Assembly (NCBI GenBank): GCA_020435865.1
Contig: JAGQYZ010000161.1
Coordinates: 1-13,157 of the forward strand
Reading direction: 5' to 3'
DNA from: Aequorivita sp.
GTDB taxonomy: Bacteria > Bacteroidota > Bacteroidia > Flavobacteriales > Flavobacteriaceae
Length of the DNA stretch: 13,157 nucleotides
How positions within the stretch are numbered: the first letter of the stretch is position 1; each line of letters begins with the position of its first letter. A program made the position numbers and the translations under genes. Below the pieces are notes generated by a model. That model searched no databases. It saw only the letters and a list, made by a program, of their open reading frames with translations, and was not told where the DNA came from. Positions 7,038-13,157 of the stretch are shown in pieces.

Positions 7038-8032
7038 TGGAAATAGACTTTACCCATCACCAATCTGCACATTGTGAAAATGGCGTGGTTTCAAATTTGA
7101 TGAAACACAATGGTTTCAGCGTAAGCGAGCCTATGGTTTTTGGCGTTGGCAGCGGTTTGTTGTTCTGTTATATTCCGCTTTTAAAAGTGAACCACGCGCC
7201 GGTAATTACATATCGCGCACTGCCGGGACATATTTTTAAAAAGTTTGCAAAGCGTACAGGCGTAAAAATGAAGCGTGAAAAATTCAGCAATCCAAAAGAT
7301 GCGAAAGCTCGGCTTGATGAAAATTTAAAAAAAAACAATCCTGTTGGTTTACAAGTTGGGGTATATAATCTACTCTATTTTCCTGACGAATACCGTTTTC
7401 ACTTCAATGCCCACAATATGGTTGTTTATGGGAAGCAAGACGATCGTTATTTAATCAGTGATCCGGTGATGGAAGAAGTCACTTCTCTTTCTGAAAAGGA
7501 ATTGGAAAAAGTGCGTTTTGCCAAAGGAGCTTTCGCACCAAAAGGCCATATGTATTACCCAATTTCTTTTCCTGAAAAACTGGAACTTGAAACAGCAATC
7601 GTAAAAGGAATTAAGGACACCTGCAAAGCAATGCTTGCGCCAGTTTCGTTTGTTGGGGTGAAAGGAATCCACAAAATAGCTGCCTTAATTCGAAAATGGC
7701 CAAAGAAAAAAGGGATTAAAACCGCTAACCATTATTTGGGACAAGTAGTGCGAATGCAAGAGGAAATAGGTACTGGCGGTGGTGGTTTCCGATATATTTA
7801 CGCAGCTTTTTTACAAGAAGCTGGTAAGCTTTTAGGAAATGAAAAGCTTATTGAACTTTCCAAAGAAATGACCGAAATTGGTGATTTGTGGCGCGATTTT
7901 GCACTTGAAGCTTCTAGAATTTACAAAAACAGAAGCGCTCAAACCGACAGTTACAACAAAGTTGCTGACCAATTGGATCATATTGCCGATTTGGAAAAGG
8001 TGTTTTTTAGGAAATTGAAAAAGGCAATATAA
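7037..8032 (+). CDS. BtrH-like (N-terminal domain) acyl-ACP acyltransferase candidate
   Basis: This 331-residue protein begins with a region closely matching the N-terminal domain of the butirosin protein BtrH: HCENG at residues 12-16, then a HNGFSVSEPMVFGVGSGL block at about 24-41. BtrH transfers an ACP-bound acyl group to an amine of ribostamycin using a papain-like Cys/His/Asp set. Equivalent residues can be placed here: Cys13, His126 (FHFNAHNMVVYG) and Asp142 (LISDP). The C-terminal part (about 165-331) is helical and charged, with a GTGGGGFRYIYAAFLQEAG segment, and matches what I recall as the domain of unknown function that follows BtrH-like N-termini. In a pathway where an ACP-bound polyene must be esterified to a dialkylresorcinol, this is an attractive candidate for that step. 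It is translationally coupled to the small gene upstream. The family is confident; the reaction is inferred. Confidence 0.8.
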   Translation: MEIDFTHHQSAHCENGVVSNLMKHNGFSVSEPMVFGVGSGLLFCYIPLLKVNHAPVITYRALPGHIFKKFAKRTGVKMKREKFSNPKDAKARLDENLKKNNPVGLQVGVYNLLYFPDEYRFHFNAHNMVVYGKQDDRYLISDPVMEEVTSLSEKELEKVRFAKGAFAPKGHMYYPISFPEKLELETAIVKGIKDTCKAMLAPVSFVGVKGIHKIAALIRKWPKKKGIKTANHYLGQVVRMQEEIGTGGGGFRYIYAAFLQEAGKLLGNEKLIELSKEMTEIGDLWRDFALEASRIYKNRSAQTDSYNKVADQLDHIADLEKVFFRKLKKAI

Positions 8033-8060
8033 AAAGTCCCCTTTGGGGATTTAGGGGAAA
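8033..8060 (+). promoter_or_regulatory. GC-rich hairpin in the 28-base gap before the ABC genes
   Basis: The gap contains TCCCC (8037-8041), TTT, and GGGGA (8045-8049), a perfect five-pair stem with a three-base loop. A second GGGGA at 8054-8058, directly before the ATG at 8061, could pair with the same C-run instead, so two exclusive hairpins are possible. There is no T-run, so it is not a typical intrinsic terminator. It is the only clearly structured gap between genes of the operon and marks the border between biosynthetic and transport genes. An effect on mRNA stability or on translation of the ATPase gene is inferred. Confidence 0.45.
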
Positions 8061-8804
8061 ATGATACAAATAAACCAACTTTCAAAAAAATACAAAGGCG
8101 CCGAAGACTTTTCGGTAAAAAATCTTGATTTGAAAGTTGAAGATGGTGAAATATACGGATTGCTCGGTCCAAACGGCGCTGGAAAAACCACACTTATTTC
8201 CATGTTGACTTCACTTTTAAAACCTACTTCTGGTTCGTTCACAATCAATGGTTTGAACTTTAAGGAACATAAAAACCAATTGAAGCAACTAATTGGCATT
8301 GTTCCTCAGGAATATGCGCTTTACCCAACGCTTACGGCTTTTGAAAATTTGCAATATTTTGGAAGTATGTATGGAATTAAAGGCGAAATCCTTAAAAAAT
8401 CCATTTGCGAACATTTGGAAATTATGGGGCTTTCAAAATTCGCCAATAAAAAAACCGCCACCTTTTCTGGCGGAATGAAACGTCGTATTAACCTGATTGC
8501 CGGAATTCTGCATCAACCCAAAGTTTTGTTTTTGGATGAACCAACTGTGGGCGTGGACGTGCAATCTAAAAATGTGATCATCGATCACTTAAAATTGCTG
8601 AACAAGAAGGGAACAACAATCGTTTACACTTCACACCATTTAAACGAAGCCGAATTTTTCTGTACCCACGTTGCCATAATTGACAATGGGGAAATAATCG
8701 TAAAAGGAATTCCTTCAGAATTGATAAAAAAGCAAAAAAGCGCCAACAACCTAGAAGACGTTTTTTTAGCAAAAACAGGTAAAGCCCTTCGCGATTATGC
8801 ATAA
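8061..8804 (+). CDS. ABC transporter ATP-binding protein (DrrA/CcmA-like)
   Basis: This 247-residue nucleotide-binding subunit belongs to an ABC-2 type exporter. Walker A is GPNGAGKTT (residues 36-44), the signature is SGGMK (136-140), Walker B is VLFLDEP with Asp159 and Glu160, and the switch histidine is His192 (TSHHLNEAE). The Q-loop is seen in GIVPQEYALYP. The order and spacing are standard and all catalytic residues are intact. It overlaps the permease gene by eight bases (ATGCATAA), indicating coupled synthesis. This subfamily drives export of antibiotics, lipids or polysaccharides. In this cluster the cargo is plausibly the polyene pigment, a resorcinol lipid or an intermediate moving across the inner membrane, but the sequence does not show which. 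Confidence 0.93.
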   Translation: MIQINQLSKKYKGAEDFSVKNLDLKVEDGEIYGLLGPNGAGKTTLISMLTSLLKPTSGSFTINGLNFKEHKNQLKQLIGIVPQEYALYPTLTAFENLQYFGSMYGIKGEILKKSICEHLEIMGLSKFANKKTATFSGGMKRRINLIAGILHQPKVLFLDEPTVGVDVQSKNVIIDHLKLLNKKGTTIVYTSHHLNEAEFFCTHVAIIDNGEIIVKGIPSELIKKQKSANNLEDVFLAKTGKALRDYA

Positions 8805-10065
8805 ACTCTGGGCTTCAACATATAAAGAAATACTGTTACTTATCCGTGATTTGGGCGGAATTGCAATTCTTTTTATAATGCCCTTGTTGCTTTTGGTTGT
8901 AATTACTTTGGTGCAGGATAGCACCTTTAAAACCATTAGTGATATTAAGATTCCAGTGCTTTTGGTAGATAATGATAAAGGCGAAGTTTCAAAAAATATC
9001 ATTGAAAATCTTTCCGAATCTAATTCGTTTGAGATTCTTCAAGAAACTTCCGAAGAAGATGCGAAAAATGCCGTTTTCTCAGGAAAATATCAACTTGCCA
9101 TTGTAATTCCGAAAAATCTTTCGGCTTCACTTCAGAAAAAAGTAGACCAAAATGTGGAAGGCATTTTGTCAAAATTCGGTTTGGATGAAGATACTTTGGC
9201 GGTTGCCAAAGAAGTAATTCCCAAAAAAGAAGTGCGCTTGTATTTCGACCCTGCTACTCAAGTAAGTTTTAAATCTTCGGTAAAGAACGGCATCGATAAA
9301 ATGATTTCAAAAATCGAAACCCAAAGTATTTATAAAGCTTTTCAAACTGAATTGGACGAAGAGGGTGCAGAACCAATTTTTGATACAGAAAACTTTATCG
9401 CTTTTAAAGAAATCCTTCCCACAAAAAACAACGAGGAAATCATTCCAAACTCGGCTCAACACAATGTTCCCGCTTGGACGTTGTTTGCAATTTTCTTCAT
9501 CATTGTTCCACTTTCCATTAATTTAGTAAAAGAAAAAAATCAAGGCACTTTCGTACGTTTACGCACCCAGCCAGTAAATTACGCCACAGTTCTTGGCGGA
9601 AAAACAATTGTTTATCTAGGTGTTTGTTTGATTCAATTTACGTTGATGTTGCTTGTTGGAATTTATCTTTTTCCTGCAATGGGGCTTCCAGGAATTGACG
9701 TTTCAGGGAAATTGCCGTTGCTTTATATGGTTGCGCTTTTTTCAGGATTGGCGGCAATTGGCTTAGGGTTACTTTTAGGAACAATTGCAAAAACACAGGA
9801 ACAGGCAGCGCCCTTTGGTTCAACTTTGGTTGTTATTTTGGCTGCGCTTGGCGGTGTTTGGGTTCCCGTTTTTGTTATGCCGAAGTTTATGCAACTCATT
9901 TCAAAAATTTCCCCAATGAATTGGGGGTTGGAAGCTTTTTACGATGTATTTTTAAGAAATGTGGGTTTTGTTAAAATCCTTCCCGAAATTTCGTTATTAT
10001 TGTTGTTCTTCCTTAGTACAACAATAATAGCAATAATCTTTAATCAAAGAAAAAATGCCGTCTAA
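8797..10065 (+). CDS. ABC-2 type transporter permease
   Basis: This 422-residue membrane subunit pairs with the ATPase just upstream. It shows the ABC-2 arrangement with one N-terminal membrane helix (about residues 21-40), a large soluble region of about 185 residues that would sit outside the cytoplasm, then about five helices near 226-246, 270-292, 308-328, 338-360 and 395-416. The SINLVKEKNQGTFVRLRTQPVNY stretch after the second helix is the typical coupling region. The large extracytoplasmic domain is characteristic of the YhhJ/YbhR-type branch of exporters rather than small DrrB proteins. It overlaps the thioesterase gene by 11 bases. Export of the pigment or a precursor is the likely role given the operon, with no direct sequence evidence for the cargo. 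Confidence 0.92.
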   Translation: MHKLWASTYKEILLLIRDLGGIAILFIMPLLLLVVITLVQDSTFKTISDIKIPVLLVDNDKGEVSKNIIENLSESNSFEILQETSEEDAKNAVFSGKYQLAIVIPKNLSASLQKKVDQNVEGILSKFGLDEDTLAVAKEVIPKKEVRLYFDPATQVSFKSSVKNGIDKMISKIETQSIYKAFQTELDEEGAEPIFDTENFIAFKEILPTKNNEEIIPNSAQHNVPAWTLFAIFFIIVPLSINLVKEKNQGTFVRLRTQPVNYATVLGGKTIVYLGVCLIQFTLMLLVGIYLFPAMGLPGIDVSGKLPLLYMVALFSGLAAIGLGLLLGTIAKTQEQAAPFGSTLVVILAALGGVWVPVFVMPKFMQLISKISPMNWGLEAFYDVFLRNVGFVKILPEISLLLLFFLSTTIIAIIFNQRKNAV

Positions 10066-10483
10066 CAATAGAAATGAAATAAGTTTCACCTCAGAAATTC
10101 GCGTACGCTTCACCGAAACGGATCCTTTGGGAATTGTGTGGCACGGAAATTATATTCAGTATTTTGAGGATGGCCGTGAGGCTTTTGGGCGTGAGCACGG
10201 TATTTCCTATTTGGAACAAAAAGAAAATGGATACACTTCGCCAATAGTGAAATCTTCTTGCGAACACAAGCTCCCGTTGCGTTATGGCGATGTGGCAACC
10301 ATAAAAACCACTTTTATAGATTCGCCAGCGGCTAAAATGATTTTTCAGTATCGAATTTTTGATCCGAAAGGAAGATTAGTCTGTTTAGGTGAAACCATTC
10401 AAGTTTTTTTGAACGAGCAGGGTGAGCTTTCATTAACAAAACCTGAATTTTTTGCGAAATGGAAAATAAAAATGGGACTTTAA
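10055..10483 (+). CDS. Acyl thioesterase, 4HBT hotdog family
   Basis: This 142-residue hotdog protein of the 4-hydroxybenzoyl-CoA thioesterase/YbgC group hydrolyses acyl thioesters. The N-terminal hallmark is RVRFTETDPLGIVWHGNY, with the catalytic aspartate at residue 23, followed by YFEDGREAF, matching the family's central helix. It differs clearly from the two dehydratase-like hotdog proteins upstream. In the operon it could release polyene or fatty acyl chains from ACP, or edit stalled intermediates; analogous thioesterases accompany aryl polyene genes. The ATG at 10055 lies 11 bases inside the permease gene, and a ketosynthase starts three bases after its stop. The family is sure; whether it frees the final product or only cleans the carrier protein cannot be told. 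Confidence 0.85.
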   Translation: MPSNNRNEISFTSEIRVRFTETDPLGIVWHGNYIQYFEDGREAFGREHGISYLEQKENGYTSPIVKSSCEHKLPLRYGDVATIKTTFIDSPAAKMIFQYRIFDPKGRLVCLGETIQVFLNEQGELSLTKPEFFAKWKIKMGL

Positions 10484-10486
10484 AAA

Positions 10487-11635
10487 ATGGACAAGACTTT
10501 TCTTTCACATAATAATATTTTCAGCAGTCTTGGATTTGACAGCGAAGTAGTTGTTGAAAATATTTCGAAAGGAAATTCTGGACTTGAAAAATTTGAGGAC
10601 ACTTCCCTTTTGCCCGATCCGTTTTGCGCATCGCTAATTTCTTCAGGAAAAGTAGTAAGTGAATTCAGAAAAATTGCAGATGCTTCAAAGTATACGAAAC
10701 TTGAACAGATGATGATACTTTCGTTGAAAAGAGTGATTGATGCTGCAAATATTACATTAGATGAAAAAGTAGGTTTAATAATTTCTACCACAAAAGGAAA
10801 TATAAACGTGCTTGAAAAAGAAAGTAATTTTCCCGAAAGTCGAGTTTATTTAAACGAGCTGGGAAAAACAATCCAAAACTTTTTCGGTTTTAAAAATGAA
10901 GCTATTTTGCTTTCAAACGCATGTGTATCGGGTGTTTTGGCAATTTCGGCGGCAAAGCGATTTATTACTGAAGGAAAATATGATCACGTTTTTATAACCA
11001 GTGGCGATTTGGTTACAAAATTCATTCTTTCGGGTTTCAATTCCTTCCAAGCTTTGTCGGCAGAACCTTGCAAACCCTATGATAAAAATCGAATTGGAAT
11101 TAATTTAGGAGAAGTAGCCGCAAGTGCCTTGGTTACTTCTTCAGCAGAAAATCTTGCAAAAGAAGCCACCCAAATTTTGGGTGACGCAACCTGCAATGAT
11201 GCCAACCATATCTCGGGTCCATCGCGCACTGGCGAAGGTCTCTTCCGAAGCGTAAAGGCTGCTATGAAAGAAGCAAATTTGGATGCCTCACAAATAGATT
11301 ATATTTCCGCCCACGGTACTGCTACGCCTTTTAATGATGAAATGGAGGCTATTGCTTTTAGCAGATTGGGAATGGAAAATGTTCCTTTGAACAGTTTAAA
11401 AGGATTTTTTGGACATACTTTGGGTGCTTCTGGCTTATTGGAAACCATTGTGGGAATGCATTCTATGAAAAAAAATACACTTTTTATTTCCAAAGGATTT
11501 GACGAACTTGGCGTCTCAAAAAATATGAATATTGTCAAAGTAAATACATCGAAAACGTTGAATGCCTTCCTAAAAACCGCATCGGGTTTTGGGGGTTGCA
11601 ACACTGCTGTGATTTTAAAAAAAATAAACAACTAA
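10487..11635 (+). CDS. Beta-ketoacyl-ACP synthase, divergent KAS I/II type
   Basis: This is a second ketosynthase, 382 residues, shorter and more divergent than the one near the start of the operon. The N-terminus lacks the usual basic, valine-rich first strand and starts with MDKTFLSHNNIFSSLGF. The catalytic residues are nonetheless complete: Cys146 in NACVSG, His276 in SAHGTATP, His310 in FFGHTLGASG, with Lys305. A SGFGGCNTAVIL C-terminal block corresponds to the GFGGTN loop. It is therefore probably active and not a chain-length factor with a lost cysteine. It might start chains, extend the resorcinol precursors, or pair with the short ketosynthase-like protein that begins at 12718. It follows the thioesterase by three bases and precedes the methyltransferase by ten. 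Confidence 0.87.
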   Translation: MDKTFLSHNNIFSSLGFDSEVVVENISKGNSGLEKFEDTSLLPDPFCASLISSGKVVSEFRKIADASKYTKLEQMMILSLKRVIDAANITLDEKVGLIISTTKGNINVLEKESNFPESRVYLNELGKTIQNFFGFKNEAILLSNACVSGVLAISAAKRFITEGKYDHVFITSGDLVTKFILSGFNSFQALSAEPCKPYDKNRIGINLGEVAASALVTSSAENLAKEATQILGDATCNDANHISGPSRTGEGLFRSVKAAMKEANLDASQIDYISAHGTATPFNDEMEAIAFSRLGMENVPLNSLKGFFGHTLGASGLLETIVGMHSMKKNTLFISKGFDELGVSKNMNIVKVNTSKTLNAFLKTASGFGGCNTAVILKKINN

Positions 11636-11645
11636 CCAATCATAA

Positions 11646-12713
11646 ATGCAAACAACCACTAAAAAAATGAATGCCATTGAGGCTTTGGAGGAAGCGCACC
11701 GGATTGCTTTTGCACCCTTTGTTTTCCAAGCCTCAGTATCGCTTCGGAAGCTCGGAATTCTCGATTATATTTTTAACCAACGGAAAACGGGTGGCCCTAC
11801 AGCTGATGAGATTTCTGAAAAACTATCGTTGAGTCCATATGGTGTTGGCGTGCTTTTGGAAATAGCACAAACCTCGAATATTGTTTGTAAGAATGATGCA
11901 GAGCAATACGAATTGACCAAAGTGGGCTATTTTTTAAATTACAACGAAACAACCAGCGTGAATCTTAATTTTGCTCATGATGTGTGTTATAAAGGCTTGT
12001 TTCATTTAAATGAATCCATCAAAACCGGAAAACCGGAAGGGTTAAAAGAACTTGGCCAATGGCCAACAATTTATGAAGGACTTTCCAAATTGAAACCAGC
12101 GGAACAAAAGTCTTGGTTTGATTTTGACCATCATTATTCTGACGATATTTTTGCGGAAGCATTGGAAAAAATTTTTGAAAGTAACCCGAAAACACTTTTT
12201 GACATTGGGGGCAACACGGGCAAGTTTTCTATTAAATGCTGTAATTTTAATAAAGAGGTAAACGTTAAAATTGTCGATTTACCGGGACAATTGAATATGG
12301 CACTTGCTAATGCTGAAAGCAATGGTTTCAAAAATAGAATTTCAGGTCATCCCATTGATTGGCTTTCGGATAACCCACAGATTCCGGAGGGTGCAGACTT
12401 AATTTGGATGTGCCAGTTTTTGGATTGTTTTTCTGAAGATGAAATTGTAAAAGTCTTGAGTATCTGTGCAAAGTCCATGGACTATGATACCGAATTGGTA
12501 ATTGTTGAAACTTTCACGGATAGACAAGCTTTTCGTGCTTCGCAGTTTATTTTGGAAGCTACTTCGCTATATTTTACAGTACTTGCCAATGGAAACAGCA
12601 AAATGTATCCAGCCAGTGTTTTTTTAAGACTGATTGATAAAGCAGGTTTAAAAGTGAAAAAAGACATCCAATTGGGAGAGTATCACACTATGTTAGTTTG
12701 CAAAAAAAAATAA
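11646..12713 (+). CDS. SAM-dependent methyltransferase (O-methyltransferase fold), possible ring C-methylase
   Basis: This 355-residue protein has the two-domain layout of small-molecule O-methyltransferases. The N-terminal winged-helix dimerisation domain (about residues 15-100) includes DEISEKLSLSPYGVGVLL, and the class I Rossmann domain follows. The SAM loop is DIGGNTG with Asp186, and the ribose-binding acidic residue is Asp211 in VDLPG. In typical family members the catalytic histidine lies in an HDW motif after the SAM domain; the equivalent stretch here, FLDCFSEDE, has Asp260, Cys261 and Phe262, so the His is missing. Flexirubins and many aryl polyenes carry a methyl on the phenyl ring, so a C-methyltransferase acting on the aryl head is plausible. 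ATG 11646 is taken as the start, though 11667 is possible. The fold is certain; the target atom is inferred. Confidence 0.85.
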   Translation: MQTTTKKMNAIEALEEAHRIAFAPFVFQASVSLRKLGILDYIFNQRKTGGPTADEISEKLSLSPYGVGVLLEIAQTSNIVCKNDAEQYELTKVGYFLNYNETTSVNLNFAHDVCYKGLFHLNESIKTGKPEGLKELGQWPTIYEGLSKLKPAEQKSWFDFDHHYSDDIFAEALEKIFESNPKTLFDIGGNTGKFSIKCCNFNKEVNVKIVDLPGQLNMALANAESNGFKNRISGHPIDWLSDNPQIPEGADLIWMCQFLDCFSEDEIVKVLSICAKSMDYDTELVIVETFTDRQAFRASQFILEATSLYFTVLANGNSKMYPASVFLRLIDKAGLKVKKDIQLGEYHTMLVCKKK

Positions 12714-12717
12714 AATT

Positions 12718-13157
12718 TTGCCTGAAATTTTTCACATAAAAAGTTATTGCAATCTTAAAAAGCAAACGGTTTCAGTGAATGGAAATGTTCTTTTTAGTGA
12801 TAATGTAGAAGATTTTCCAACATTTATTAAGAATGCATACAAGTTTTTGAAAACGGATTATTCCAAGTTTTTCAAAATGGACAATCTAAGCAAACTCGCT
12901 TTTTTGGCGGCAGATGTTTTACTGAAAGAAGAAAATTTAAGCGAAAAAGAAAACAACATCGCCCTCATTTTTTCAAATAAAGCCTCCAGTTTGGACACAG
13001 ACCGAAAGCACCAAGCGGCTATTGAAAATGACGCTGAATACTTTCCCAGTCCAGCGGTTTTTGTTTACACGCTGCCAAATATTTGTTTGGGCGAGATAAG
13101 TATCAAACACAGGCTGTATTCTGAAAATAGTTTTTTTATCTTTGACCGCTTTAATGC
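12718..13157 (+). CDS. Short ketosynthase-like protein, N-terminal part (3' end outside window)
   Basis: The frame is open from a TTG at 12718, four bases after the methyltransferase stop, to the window edge, giving 146 residues. No ATG occurs before about residue 53, and an in-frame TAG lies at 12694-12696, so TTG (or ATT 12715) is the probable start. The visible sequence resembles a group of short proteins labelled 3-oxoacyl-ACP synthase in flavobacterial pigment clusters. Recognisable parts are KMDNLSKLAFLAADVLLKEE (about residues 53-72), a LIFSNKASSLDTD block, and VYTLPNICLGEISIKHRL (about 117-134), which matches the region around a ketosynthase nucleophile, with Cys123. It could be a non-catalytic or chain-length-factor-like partner of the preceding ketosynthase. 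Similarity is by memory of pattern and the protein is incomplete, so the function is tentative. Confidence 0.65.
   Translation, partial: MPEIFHIKSYCNLKKQTVSVNGNVLFSDNVEDFPTFIKNAYKFLKTDYSKFFKMDNLSKLAFLAADVLLKEENLSEKENNIALIFSNKASSLDTDRKHQAAIENDAEYFPSPAVFVYTLPNICLGEISIKHRLYSENSFFIFDRFN

Noticed and set aside
8033..8060. Hairpin as an intrinsic transcription terminator
   Set aside because: There is no following T-run, and the genes on both sides appear to belong to the same operon.
10480..10791. A 103-residue reverse-strand open frame at the start of the second ketosynthase
   Set aside because: It is antisense to an intact ketosynthase gene and contains no recognisable domain.
10487..11635. Reading the second ketosynthase as an inactive chain-length factor
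   Set aside because: Cys146, His276 and His310 are all present, so loss of condensing activity is not supported.

Overview
The window is AT-rich, densely coding DNA, with every gene on the + strand. It looks like a chromosome segment from a Bacteroidota, most likely a flavobacterium. The reasons are protein-level similarity, very weak ribosome-binding sites at nearly all genes, and the presence of a flexirubin-type pigment cluster. I cannot name the species.

Layout. Positions 1-483 hold the 3' end of a WG-repeat protein that is probably unrelated to what follows. After a 69-base gap, a nearly gapless run of genes starts at 553 and continues past the right edge. In order it encodes: a ketoacyl-ACP reductase, a ketoacyl-ACP synthase, an acyl carrier protein, a membrane-anchored LpxL/HtrB-like acyltransferase, DarA and DarB (the dialkylresorcinol pair), two tandem hotdog-fold dehydratase-like proteins, a 132-residue protein of unknown function, a BtrH-like acyltransferase, an ABC exporter pair, a hotdog thioesterase, a second ketoacyl synthase, a SAM methyltransferase, and the start of a short, divergent ketosynthase-like protein. 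Most junctions are overlaps or gaps of 0-20 bases, which points to one long operon.

How the genes fit together. DarB joins two acyl units into a cyclohexanedione and DarA aromatises it to a 2,5-dialkylresorcinol. The ketosynthases, ACP, reductase and hotdog dehydratases form a type II (dissociated) system that would build the conjugated polyene chain on the ACP, as in aryl polyene clusters. The methyltransferase could add the ring methyl seen in some flexirubins. Flexirubins are esters of an aryl polyene acid with a dialkylresorcinol. Two acyltransferase candidates for that ester bond lie here: the LpxL-like protein and, more intriguingly, the BtrH-like protein with an intact Cys/His/Asp set. 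The ABC pair may export or position the product. Genes expected elsewhere in such a cluster (tyrosine/histidine ammonia-lyase, CoA or ACP ligase, further ACPs, MMPL-type exporter, LolA-like carrier) are not in this window and may lie to the right.

The overall cluster type is known. The least explained parts are the BtrH-like protein with its small partner, the methyltransferase lacking the usual catalytic His, and the hotdog pair lacking the FabZ catalytic His. I saw no RNA genes, CRISPR arrays, insertion sequences or attachment sites.
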